From the NCBI RefSeq assembly GCF_000143415.4, contig NW_003314263.1, forward strand, positions 2,662,700 through 2,726,699: a stretch of 64,000 nucleotides of DNA, written 5' to 3'. Position numbers and translations under genes: made by a program. Below the pieces are notes generated by a model. That model had not been told where the DNA came from. It was given only the letters and a program-made list of their open reading frames with translations, and made no database searches. Of the stretch, positions 20,622 through 39,630 are shown piece after piece (position 1 is the first letter of the stretch; every line of letters starts with the position of its first letter). Source of the stretch: Selaginella moellendorffii. Taxonomy: Eukaryota > Streptophyta > Lycopodiopsida > Selaginellales > Selaginellaceae.

Positions 20622-20666
20622 ATAACAAAAAACCGGGAAATTTTAAAGAATGAAAATCCAAAAGGA

Positions 20667-21148
20667 TTAACAACTAAAGGAGGTGTACGATGTGTACAAA
20701 TGCCCTGACGCATATCCCCCGCCATCGGTGTCAATCGTGTTGAAAGCATCCGTCTCTAAATCCAAGCCTCCATTGCTGCTCTGATCCAAAACTCTCACCA
20801 CGACGTGAGCTCCAGTGGCAGTATTCGTCACCTTCAAACGAAAAAAAAATGAGATTGAGGAGATCCAAAGTTCTGATACTATAACTTTACTACCTCTAGA
20901 CATTGTCCACACATTTGGGGACCCATTCCCAGTGAAGCATCCATCGCAGTCCATTTGTACTGAGATCTCCAAGAGAGTGGCTGATGCGCGCTATAAGTTG
21001 CGCAGTAGAGGCCATCTAGCTGATAATTTTTGGCTGCTGGATCATACTGGTTGTACGTTGTGTAGACTTGAGCCTGCCCTCTCGGGGCCAGGAGAAACAA
21101 TGAGAGAAAAAGGATTGCTTCAAGGAAATGTGAGGAGAGTGCTGCCAT
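20667..21148 (-). CDS. Barwin-domain secreted protein (PR-4 family)
   Basis: Two exons, 21148-20894 and 20831-20667, joined at LEV|TNTATG by a 62-bp intron, giving 139 residues. A signal peptide (residues about 1-26, ending RGQAQ) precedes a barwin domain: VYTTYNQYDPAAKNYQLDGL, SWRSQYKWTA, MCGQCLEV, GAHVVVRVLDQ, NGGLDLE and IDTDGGGYASGHL. PR-4 proteins are secreted carbohydrate-binding or ribonuclease-active defence proteins. The family normally has six cysteines; this one has four. The two missing (after KWTA and in DQC) are, in barwin numbering, partners of one disulfide, so one bridge seems lost cleanly. The start at 21148 is chosen because it gives the signal peptide; an upstream in-frame ATG at 21184 would add 12 residues. 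Confidence 0.85.
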
Positions 21149-21416
21149 GGAGAAGATTTGGAAATTTGCTTCTTCTGTTTGCACGGATGTTGTCTCGGTT
21201 TATATTGGAGATCACATTTGTAAGCTAGCGAAATAAAAAAAGCTCGATCTCGAGGGTTTTGTAACTTATGTTGTATTTGCTGGAACTATTGCTTATATTA
21301 ATGCCCCCAACGTATTAAAGAAATAAAGTTATCCCAAGCTCTTCTTTGTCTACAAGGCACCGTTTGAAGAATATAATGCTTATGCTTTTCTAACACCACC
21401 TTTCTTTACCAATTGA

Positions 21417-22532
21417 CTAGCGGTCGCTAAAAGGATATAAGCTCGAGTAGCTCTGATTTACGTGATGCTGATGAGCCACTGGAGCGAAGCCCTTCCCCGG
21501 CGCTATCACTGGATTCACTACTGCCGCTGGCGCTGGGCTCCCCACAGCTTGGCGAGCATGGACTAGAGGCGAGTCCCGGAATCTGGAAGGAGACATGGCT
21601 GCCCGAGCACTGCGAGGAGAGTCGTCGAGAAGAGCCGAGTTCCGGGTCGGGCTCCTGGATCCCGACCGTGGCTGCTGCTCGGAGAAATGCTGCTGCCTTG
21701 CAATGCTGATAGCACTTCCTTCCGGAGGCGAGCGAAACACTGCAGTCACGGAGGCTTGATCCGGCACGAACGGGGTCGAGGAGAGTGGGATGCAAGCCGG
21801 CGGTAGTCTCTGCGGGGACATGGAGCGAGCGACGGGAGTGAAGTGGAACTCGTGGTTGCCGAAAAGAATGGCGGCCTCGTCGTCTACGTCCAGAGACTCC
21901 GGAAGTTTGCTCGCGTCCACCCCCTGGAAAGCTGCGGCAACGTCCATCCCTGGTCCTAGATTATCCCTGGCGGCTCTCATCGCTGGCACGAGTGGAACTC
22001 CGATCCCGTTGAGAGCATCGATGAACTGCTGATCCGAGCTTCTTCCAGTCGCCGAGTGGTGGTCACCAAAGTTATCTCCACTGCTTTGCTGCTGGAAGAG
22101 AAACACTCGCAGCCGAGCAGCTGGATCTCTTTGCATCAACCTGTCGTACTCTTCCATCATGTTGTCCAGGTCTTCGTCGGACTTTACCGAAACCAGCGCG
22201 TCTAGATCCTCACCTGGGAGCTGGTACTTGAGCAGCATGGATTTCCCGGTCAGCTTTCGCAACTTTTGGAGGAGCTCGCGCAGAGTGATGGCTCTGTCCA
22301 CGACGACTATCCGGGTCTCTCCACCCATGTATCTCAGCTGGCTGTCATTGGGCCGAGGAAGGATCTTTCCACCATAGCTACACATGAGCTTGACTCGGAT
22401 GTTGCTTATCTCGTCGGACTTTGTGGAGGAATCTGACCTGGGAGACGAAGCAGCGACTCCAGGAGAAGGAGAAAGCTGCCATAGCTGCGAGCCTTGTCCG
22501 GAATCGCCCTCGAGCTTCTCCGAGTGACCCAT
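21417..22532 (-). CDS. PB1-domain protein
   Basis: A single exon of 371 residues. Residues about 45-145 form a PB1 domain: IRVKLMCSYGGKILPRPND, the GGETRIVVVDRAITLRELLQ basic-cluster side and KYQLPGEDLDALVSVKSDED with the acidic OPCA motif. Plant proteins of this layout (N-terminal Ser-rich leader, PB1, long disordered tail) are uncharacterised octicosapeptide/PB1 proteins that form head-to-tail oligomers through the Lys and OPCA faces; both faces are present here. The tail (residues about 170-371) is rich in Ser, Pro and Arg with repeated SPxR/RSPT motifs typical of phosphorylation sites. No kinase or other enzyme domain is seen. Confidence 0.85.
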   Translation of the reverse strand: MGHSEKLEGDSGQGSQLWQLSPSPGVAASSPRSDSSTKSDEISNIRVKLMCSYGGKILPRPNDSQLRYMGGETRIVVVDRAITLRELLQKLRKLTGKSMLLKYQLPGEDLDALVSVKSDEDLDNMMEEYDRLMQRDPAARLRVFLFQQQSSGDNFGDHHSATGRSSDQQFIDALNGIGVPLVPAMRAARDNLGPGMDVAAAFQGVDASKLPESLDVDDEAAILFGNHEFHFTPVARSMSPQRLPPACIPLSSTPFVPDQASVTAVFRSPPEGSAISIARQQHFSEQQPRSGSRSPTRNSALLDDSPRSARAAMSPSRFRDSPLVHARQAVGSPAPAAVVNPVIAPGKGFAPVAHQHHVNQSYSSLYPFSDR

Positions 22533-22956
22533 CTAAGTCTAGAAAACTTGACCTTGCTCAATCCTCCTTTCTTCCGTCGTTCCATTCCTGCACACACAGA
22601 ACCATAGCTCTTGTCAGCTCCCTCATGATCGAAGAGAAAGGAATAAAAAAGGAAGAAGAAAACACTCCAAAAGAGAATGCACCCCACCAAAAAAATTGAC
22701 AAAGGAAGACAAAGCATCAGCATCCTACATTGTTTGCATCCCGACACTTTCTGAGAGAGCAATCTAAAATAAGAAGACTCACCCATTTGTTCGTGTCCAT
22801 TGAAACCTTACCAAGAGGGCCTCTTCTTATTACCATGCTCTTCAACCTACCTAGGAAAAAAAACTGGTTTTTTACAACTCAGGATATAAAACACTGGATG
22901 GTACATCCGCAAGAAACTCATCAGCCCAAAGGAACCAAAAGTAAACAAAACTTACT

Positions 22957-26682
<3,726 letters not shown>

Positions 26683-27079
26683 GGCACCGCGGCCGTGCCT
26701 ATCACGGCATTTGTAACCCCAGGAGCTCGAAATTTCCAGAAAATCTGCCCTGTTCTACACGATTGATCGAGAAAGCCCTGAGTGAAATCCCCGGAGAGCT
26801 GCTTACCGCCAGAGATTGGACGGCAATGTAGCGCCGCGCATCCACGAAATCCAAGCGCTCTCTCTCTCTCTCTCACGCTCGAGAGCTCGTGTCACATCCA
26901 ATTCAATTCAATGGCTGACGTGGAATAAGAACTAGCTCTGTAAATCCACGTGGCATAAGAACCAGCCGCTGGATCCTCGCTCGATTGACTCAAGCGTTAT
27001 TTACAGCAATTCTGTTATTCCACTAATTGTTTTTAATACGTGGGACTTTGACCTGCTGTGGCCAGCTTGTAAACGTGTA

Positions 27080-27135
27080 GTTAAAAACTCTAGTTAACTA
27101 TCTTAAAGTTAAAAAATCTAATTAACTATCTTAAA
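27080..27135 (+). repeat. Short tandem repeat, two units of about 28 bp
   Basis: GTTAAAAACTCTAGTTAACT and ATCTTAAA recur with two substitutions as a second unit, followed by a partial third. Confidence 0.6.
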
Positions 27136-27387
27136 GTTTACATTGCATTTTCTGACTTACGACAGAAAGGGATTAAGCCCCTGTAGAAAGGTGGAGCTTA
27201 TGCTTCCATGAAACACAAAAGCCAAAGATCCACTGATGATAATTTGGTCTATTTTGCCACATCAATCATCTAATCCAAGATTTAGTGTTGATATGATCAA
27301 CCCTTTGAAAAGAAAAAGGTGGCCTTTTTTTCTTGATCAATCCTAAGATAAATTTGCTTAGTATGATCATGTTAAAATAAAATGTAA

Positions 27388-27472
27388 GGGATGGTGGCGC
27401 AGTTGGTCAGCGCGTAGGTCTCATAGCTGCTGAGAAATCCTGAGGTCGAGAGTTCGAGCCTCTCTCATCCCA
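27388..27472 (+). tRNA. tRNA-Met (CAT), elongator, with an 11-nt intron
   Basis: The acceptor stem GGGATGG pairs with CTCATCCC at the 3' end. The D-arm GGCGCAGTTGGTCAGCGC, the T-loop GAGAGTTCGAGCCTCTC and a discriminator A are present, with A- and B-box promoter sequences inside. The anticodon CAT is at 27422-27424. The 11 bases 27426-27436, starting one base after the anticodon, are best read as the intron usual in plant elongator tRNA-Met genes. The CCA end is not encoded, as in eukaryotes. It sits between two receptor-kinase genes. Confidence 0.93.
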
Positions 27473-27666
27473 TTGTTTTCAAATTTGGTCTGAAAAGAAA
27501 CTAACGACCAAAAAAATATCTTATTTGCAAATGGAACTCAAATAATTTGCGAATTCGTAGATTTTTCTTTTTGACTTTCTTTAGAGAAAATGCAGTTTTA
27601 TTTTTGGCTTGCCACTTTTTCATTCATTACTATTATTTATATAGCAAAGAATTTTACATTTTTGCG

Positions 27667-30600
27667 CTACTTGGGAAGCACATTGGACTGGAAGATCCCG
27701 CTATAAGCAAACTCTGGATCGTTGCCACGCGAGAGAACGTCTGTATCGTCATACAAACTTCCATCTCTGGTTCCGCTAAACTCAAACCCATTGCCGCTAG
27801 CGTCGTTGCCGTCAATGAGGAGCAAGAGCTCGAGCTGCTTCACGACTTGGCCCATGCTTGGCCTGTTGGCCCCCGCCTCTTCGACGCACTGGAGTGCCAA
27901 GTCCACAAACTTGATGAGATCGCTCTGTGGAACGTTCTCCAGGTTGGGATCCAGTAAAGCTCCGAGAGCCGTCAAGCCACCCCTGTCCAGAGCTGTTTTC
28001 ACCTCTCTCACGATGTATTTCCCGCGAGAGATCGGCTGCCGCGCTGTTAGAAGCTCCAAGAGCACCACACCGAAGCTGTAGACGTCGCTCTTCTCGGTGA
28101 GCTGCTGCGTCATGTAATACTCTGGATCGATGTATCCCTGTGTGGAAGAGAGCAATCAAAACAAAACAAAGACAAGAAAAAAGAAGTTTTTGCTTACCAG
28201 TGTTCCTTTGACTTGTGTTATAGAGGCGTGAGCCCTGTCCTCCTTTCCCAGCCCGAAGTCAGCAACCTTGGCTTTCAGATTCTCGTCGAGTAAGATGTTG
28301 CCTGACTTGATGTCTCTGTGGATGATAGAAGGACTGGCAAGTTCGTGGAGGTAAGCCAGACCTTTGGCTGAATCAAGAGCAATCTCAACGCGTTTGTTCC
28401 AGCTGAGGTGCCTTGAATTTGCTGCAAACAAGATAAGAAACCATCAAAACACATTCGAAAAAGTAAAAAAAACAGTTATGCTCGCTACCAAGATGATCTC
28501 TCAAGCTGCCGCTCGCCATGTATTCATAAACGAGCATCTGTGATCCTTGCTCGTAGGAAAATCCAATGAGCCCAACGAGGTTTCTGTGGTGCACGCGCGA
28601 TAGAAGTTCGATCTCAGTCTTAAACTCGCCGCTGCCTTGCATGGATCCTTCCTCAGCTTTCTTGATTGCTACTTCTTCTCCTGTTACTAAAACACCTTTG
28701 TACACCTGGAAGAAGCAGGTTAAAATAAGTACAAGGTTTCAAAAACAGTCACCTTTCCATAGCCTCCAGAGCCAATCTCATTTGCACTGCTGAAATTATT
28801 CGTCGCCTTATTAAGTTCGTGGAGTGAGAAATATCGAGCACCTTTGAGCTTTGGTGCGCTTCCGCTTTTTCCCATTGATCCCCAAGAAGCTGTAAGTCAT
28901 ATTTGTTACTCGGATCCCCTAAGAGCGGCAAAAACTTACTGAATGGTTTGGATAGTGCTTTGTCTGCTCTTTTCTTCTGGAACATAGCATAAGTGACAGC
29001 CGCAACTACAGCCAGGACTACCGCAACTGCTCCAACTGAGATCCCAGCAACTGCACCTTTGCTAAGACTTGATTTTTTTGCAGCAATATTACCTGATAAT
29101 GAACAAGACATCAGGACAGAAAACACTCGAGACTTGAAAATTACCTCCAAGTGCAAAAGCCGAGATGACAGAATAAGGCCCGAATTCCGCTGGAAAACTA
29201 GCATTTGTATGGAGAGCAATTCGCGTAAGTATCTTCTCAGACTCCCTGTACTCCATCTTGTCCTTTCCTTTCTCAGGAAACACATAAACTATAACTTGAA
29301 GTCGATAGCTTGACATCCATGCAGCACCTCCTACCGTCACCCGTTCCGGAGCTACGAGAGTTTGATAAGAGACGTTTGCTTTGACAGTATTCATTCTGTC
29401 CTGGCTGATGTCCGAGAAGGATGGAGCATTGAACTGGAAGATGATAGTGACAGGGAAAGCACACGAACACAGTTCCAGATTCCGGAGCTTGCCGTCGGTA
29501 CAAGTGATTGAACAGGTTTGATTGGTAGAGTTCCAAGTTGGTGAGATTATTGGCGCGCAGACAGCTTGGGACAGATGAAAGCTATTGTCGCTACAAACTG
29601 GATTTCCCACCAGGCTGCATGAAACATGCTTAGGATGAAGAAAGAAAAGATTTAAACACATACGAGAGATTGAAGCTGTCAACAATGCCTATAGCTTGAG
29701 TGATCATGTTGCCGTTCAAGTTTACAGACTTTAGTCGCTTTACAGTACTCGGAAAAGTGACTGTTCCTGATAGCTGATTATTAGAAAGAGAGCTGACATA
29801 AAAGAAAAAATCTTAGACTTGATAATAAAATAGATTTCCTTACACAGATTCTAGTGCCGGAAGCGCAAAGAGGCCATCTGGAATCGTCCCATTCAGAAAC
29901 CCCTTGTCAATTTTCCTTTACGAACAACAACCAGTTATTATAAAATAAAGGAAGTTGGCACTCACAATGTTTGCAAGTTTGTGAGATTTGAAATGCCCGG
30001 CGGAAACGGTTGAGGGCCATAAACGTTTTCACCCACATTTCTGAAAATTCCAACTGCATGAGTACAAAAAGGAGAAGGTTTTGCTTACAAAAGCAGTATG
30101 CCCTTCAGAGCAGAAAAATCTGGCAGAGTACCCACTAGACTGTTGTTGGCAAGGTGCCTGTAACAGTCATTCGTATCAATGAGCATCAAATTCAACACAT
30201 TAACTTACAGTTCCAAAAGCTTTGGTATCTGATTGATAGTAGCGGGAATGGTACCTTGAACACGATTATTGTCAACCCTCCTGATAATAAAAATTATTGT
30301 CAGCTTTAAGCACCACCAAATAGCAAAACTTACAAAATCTCTAAAGCCGCAAAGTTTCCGTACTCCACTGGAATTTCTCCAGTGAGAGCGTTGTTTTCAA
30401 CCATCCTACATCCAAAAGGTAAGTTCTGAAAGAAATTGGAAAAAGAAGGTAAGTACTAACAAGTGTCTAAGGGACTTTAGCGTCGCAAGTTCCTTAGGTA
30501 GATTTCCTGATAGTGAGTTGTTGAAGAGATGGCTATGTCGCAACAAAACGATATGAGGAAAGGACCATCAAATCAAAGCTACTTACATGTGAACAACGCT

Positions 30601-31492
30601 GGTGAGGTTGTCGAGGCCAATATTTTGAGGAACTGACGTAGAAACTGGCAGCGGACCAGTAAGACCATTTTGTGCGATGTCAAACCAAGTAACATTCGGG
30701 AAGCCACCAAGCTCCGGAGGAATACTTCCTGTCAATTTGTTCATGTTTAACGCACTGATAGACAACCTTTGTCAGCACCGAAAGCAGCAATTCTCTTGCT
30801 GAAGCTTACAAGAACTTCAAGTTTTTGAGAAGCCCAAGCTCTTTTGGCACTGATCCATAAAAGTTGCATCCTTGCAAACTCCTGCCAGGAATAGGTTGGT
30901 TTTAAAACGGGAGATGGAAAAAGACGGGTACTCACAAGTATTGCAAGTTTGTCAGCCGGCCGAGCTCTTTTGGAATCTCTCCTGTCAATTGTGGGTTGAA
31001 GGAAAGGTCCCTACAGTCCTTAGACAGATTAATAAGATCACGAACAACGAGAGACTGTTTCTTACAGGGCCACTAAATCGGTGAGATCTCCAATAGCGGA
31101 TGACAGTGTGCCAGTTATGTCTCCTCGGTTGGAAATCCTGTCAGAAACCCAGTAAGTATGAGCCGATCTGAGAGGAAACAGCTTACAATCGTATAACCGA
31201 GTTTGTGCTGTTGTTACACACAACTCCCCGCCAGGAAGAGCCACAGGGATCATAATCCGTCCAGTTGAGCTGGGTTGATTGCCAGTTCTTGAAAAGGAGC
31301 TGCAAAGCAGCAACTGGAAGAAGAAAGAACAGAAGAGAAAAAAAAAACGAAGATGAGTCTCCAAAGAAAGAAAGAAGAAGAAAAAAAAATCCACTGAAGC
31401 TGACCATCTCGAGTATTAGTAGCTCCCAGTACGTGGAGAAGAAATCGCCCAAAAATCCACAATGCTAGTCCCAGCCTCCTCCTCCACTCCAT
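27667..31492 (-). CDS. LRR receptor-like kinase, HPCA1/LRR-VIII-1 type, copy 2
   Basis: Same layout as its tandem neighbour at 22957. The first exon (31492) gives a signal-like leader [20 protein letters not shown]; the second exon gives the cap [23 protein letters not shown] exons include [20 protein letters not shown] near 30760. The ectodomain cysteine block reads CSITC, then CSC and [11 protein letters not shown]. The membrane span [20 protein letters not shown] lies near 29050. The kinase has [28 protein letters not shown] and the [20 protein letters not shown] activation-segment end, followed by a C-terminal tail ending FQSNVLPK. All kinase catalytic residues are intact. Sequence relatedness and orientation suggest a tandem duplication with 22957-26682. 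It is head to head with copy 3, 632 bp between start codons. Confidence 0.9.
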
Positions 31493-32124
31493 TCCCAGCT
31501 CTCAATCACTCCCTGGAACAAGACATTTCTCACAAGCAATTCAACGCTTTCCTTACTGGTACTATCCTCTGCCAAGTCAACCTACGTGAGGACATGCTTA
31601 CCCTGTCACTCACGACGCCAAGTTGATCGATTAAATCCCTGGACGACCGAGCCAGTCGCGCAATAGTGCCAGATCGAAGCGGCGCCACTGTGGATGGAAG
31701 CGACAAGCGCGTAGCACCAGCAGGGCCCCTGCCGCTCGTAGCTGCCGGCATTGCGCTATCTCTTTCCATCCCGCCCTAGCTCAATACAAAATTCTCACTC
31801 TTGGGAACGGACGGCCTGGATTTGACTGCACGGATCGACGGCATAGAATGTACTTGATTAGAAGGGGAGAAAGAGTCAAAGCGCGAGAGTTTTGTTAGCG
31901 CGCAGTGGTCAAAAGATTGGATCGTCCTTCGCAAAGCCGCGATTTGACTGGGCTGCGCAGTCATCTTCGTTCATTCAAATCCGGGTTCTGTGACTGGTTC
32001 TTTGCGAAAGTCCGTGCTAGAACACTAAATGCGCGAGCGGAGCTTGAAGGCCGGGTGGATTCCATCGCTTCGAGGTGCCCAAGAGGGATTTTTCGCCAGG
32101 TAGCCGGGAAGATTGATCAGGGAC
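31493..32124. promoter_or_regulatory. Shared divergent promoter region of receptor kinases 2 and 3
   Basis: 632 bp separate the start codons of two oppositely oriented receptor-kinase genes. Both leaders and promoters must lie here. ORFs in this region are antisense shadows and no motif was securely assigned. Confidence 0.5.
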
Positions 32125-36415
<4,291 letters not shown>

Positions 36416-38384
36416 TCCAGTCACATTTTTCAAATTGGACGGTAGAGATCGACAGCTTAGTTCAATGGACGGATCGGATGACACTTTCGCGAAGAACCCC
36501 AAAAAGAGGGCCATGGCTAAGCTTCGGCTGTTGTGCAGCTTCAGGGCTTGGTTAGACTGCTGTTGCTGCTGCTGTAACATACGAATTTTGTATAGGTTGA
36601 AATACATTGAGAACTTTCACTATTTTGATCTTTACAAATTTGTAAAATACATATGTGTTCATATGAAATATCATAAATCACGTAACAAATGTAGCATTCA
36701 CCTCCTAATGAACAAGATCTTGCTCCTAAGACTAAAGGAGGAGTATTAATTAAAATATAACTTTTCACTTCTATTAAACATTGTAAACAACAATGGGATC
36801 ACTAGAGAATCCCTTTGTTGATATTATTCTCTTGTTAAGATTCTTTAAAGCTTACCAAGTAATTCATAAATACTATATAAAGATTGAGAGGTTAATGTAT
36901 TAATGATAACAATATGAAAAAGCTCAAATTTCTCATGCTTGCAAGTAAGGTTCTTGGTGTTCAATTATACTTTCTCCCCAAAATTGAACTCTATGTCCTT
37001 AAATTCGTCACAAAGAAATGTATAAAGCTTTTATATTGAGAATAATTATAAAGAAGTAAAAATTTGATGATTATTCTTACTGATAACATCAAGAATTCCA
37101 TGACTATTGCTGGAATTAGACTTTTTTAGAGGCAGCAAAATAACATGTGGTAATAAATTGTAACAAATTTGAAGTCAACATTTGATTGATTTTGGTAATT
37201 TTAGGTAGGAAGTGGATGAATATGATTGAACCATAAATTTTGTGGGATTTGTTGCCACAGAAAAAGCTCTGATTCTTTCATAGTTGGCCAACCAAGGAGA
37301 TCAATTGTGCAGCAGTGCCATTGGACTCTAAAGTCCTTGCTAGTGCCTTTGTTCACCTAGGAGTAAGAAGAAAATCCATAAACCTAATCAAAGAAATAGA
37401 TAATACTACATAATAATTGTCAAAAACAGCACTACTACATTGTTGCTAGATATTTCCCCAAGAAAAAGAGGATAAAAAAATTTGGCTCTAAATTTTTAGA
37501 ATTTGCAAAATAAACTTTCATATCAAGTGTGAGGGTTTATCTTAATGGATGGATTTGACCATGCAAAGAACCCTAGAAATAGGGTATTCATATCCAATCT
37601 CTCATGAACTCTCATGAACTTTTGGCAGATTTGACTAAGAATTAAAAATATTTGTTCATATTTTTTATTTTTAAGTATTTAGAAGTTTATAAAATGTGGA
37701 AATTCTATTCAATATAAAATATCATAGACTATCACAAAGCACACCCTCACATAAGTGTTTTTATATTCCTCTTTGTTGCATATACAATTGAGTTGATAAG
37801 CAATGATTAAGAGCTGTTTCCTCTTATTAGAACACTCCTTTTTATCATCTTCATCTTCAAATCCTACAACTTTTTAATATTTTATTTATCATTGTTAGAA
37901 GATTAATTATTCTTCTTGCTTTGGTGCTTATTTTTAAGACGTGGATAATCAACTTTATATTGGTGCAATAATGATAACCTTGTTATAGTTCTTCCCAGAA
38001 AACTTTTCATACTGAAATAACCATTATGAAAACTTGTCATATTTGTTATCATTCTTGTGTCCATGATTATCATTATAATTATTCTTGATCAAAAGACTCT
38101 TGAAACACTTGTAAGATATGTGTATATCATCGATAAACTCTTTATAAGCTAGGAATGATGTATATGTTGCCTCATCAATAAAATAATATTTATTTTGATT
38201 TGGATCTTTTATTGTAACATGGCTAATTAAGCGAGTAAACTTTTCATTGTAGTCTTTAAGCATCATTTTCCCTATTAGAAGTGTCAAAGTTCTATATAAG
38301 CATTCTCTATATTATAGTGCAAAGTAAAATATAAATGAAAAGCAATCTCACATTTATCTATGGTAGGCTGTAATCCATCTTATC

Positions 38385-38540
38385 CCTTATGCACCATCAT
38401 AATGCCTATTGTCAATTAGATAATAGGTAATTACTTAATGAGATAAGTTTTTTAATCCTTATATATCCTTTAAGGTTTTAAAAATTTACGGTGGGTATGG
38501 AAATCTCATCTCATGATCACATATACTATGGTTTTATGTG
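38385..38540. repeat. Dispersed repeat related to 13320-13480
   Basis: See 13320-13480; the two align in direct orientation over about 130 bases. Confidence 0.5.
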
Positions 38541-38774
38541 CAACATAAACCAATTCTACCATCAAAAGCCAAACAACAAAAAACTTCTTTATATTGACTA
38601 ATTAAGCCAAATACTCATTCACACCACTATTATTAGAAAAAATTAGAATCTTAAATTAATCCACCAAGGAAGCCTTGTCTAAAACACTACCACCTATAGC
38701 CTTAGATGGTTTGACATGTCCACATATTGTAGTAAATGTGCTATGCATCTTTGTAAATAACTAAGAAGAACAAT

Positions 38775-38935
38775 TTGAAAGATGATTAATTAAAATTGAA
38801 ATATCAAAGAAAATTGAATAAGCTTTTTCCAATTAGTTAAAGGTATTAAAATATTTAGGGTAAATATCTTTAAGTTTAAGTAAATTGGGTTATGTGACTT
38901 TTTGAAAAGTTTAAATTCAAGAGCTTAAGTGTGAC
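38775..38935 (+). mobile_element. LTR fragment of family 1
   Basis: Blocks GAACAATTTGAAAGATGATT, TTTTTCCAATTAGTTAAAGG, TTAAAATATTTAGGGTAAAT and AAGTTTAAATTCAAGAGCTTA align in order with the LTR 3' end at 50470-50621. The changes are mainly C to T and G to A. Confidence 0.65.
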
Positions 38936-39630
38936 TGTTTGATGTTTGATGCTCCTCTCCACCACACCTTACTTTGACCTTTGACCCATATTGACTACAT
39001 GGTCAAAGCTAATGCTTAACACTTTGAGCTTGTGTTGGAGAGGCTGACATGATCTTCACTTTCATAGGTTCTAGCCAGCTTTTCTTCATCAAGGGGCTTT
39101 TCCTCTACCTTCTAGTAGTGGAATTTACTATATTATTAGAGCTTGTATGAAAGAGCACAATCAACTACTCAAGGTTCTCTTACCACCTCTTTTCCTAGTT
39201 TGCTGCCACCACTTCCTTGTTATCATGTATGTTGAAAAATTTAGAGGATAAAGTTCAAGATAAAGAGAACTCTCTCCACATGCTGCCAATCATGAAGTTA
39301 TGAGCTTTTGAGTCAGCAAAGCAAGACTAAGAAATTGTATCAAAAGATGAGGAAAAATACCTTGGACAACATGAAGTTCCTCAAATGAACAAATACTTTA
39401 AATGGGTTGTAGAGGCATTTAAAATGGGATGGCATTGAGAAAGGATGTTAATCTCTACCAATATATCCTTATCCAGTTTGCACACTAGAGATTTAACTTT
39501 GGTTTGTATTAGCAATAAACAAGATTCTTGAATTAGAGAATATACTTAAAATTCTTAAATATTCTAGGCATATTCGCTACTCAGTACTTTACCATCTCAA
39601 CAAACACAGCTCTCTCTTTTCTCCATTACT

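Larger units (their letters stand above)
36420..39620. other. AT-rich intergenic stretch with repeat remnants
   Basis: About 3.2 kb without a recognised gene. It holds repeat-related blocks at 38385-38540 and 38775-38935. The ORF at 38024-38287 (-) has skewed, low-complexity composition and no family resemblance. Confidence 0.55.

Noticed and set aside
22406-22786. 126-codon minus-strand ORF at the 5' end of the PB1 gene
   Set aside because: Overlaps the PB1 coding region in another frame and its leader; no motif.
38024-38287. 87-codon minus-strand ORF rich in Asn/Asp/Lys
   Set aside because: Composition of AT-rich DNA; ends in low complexity; no neighbours to support it.
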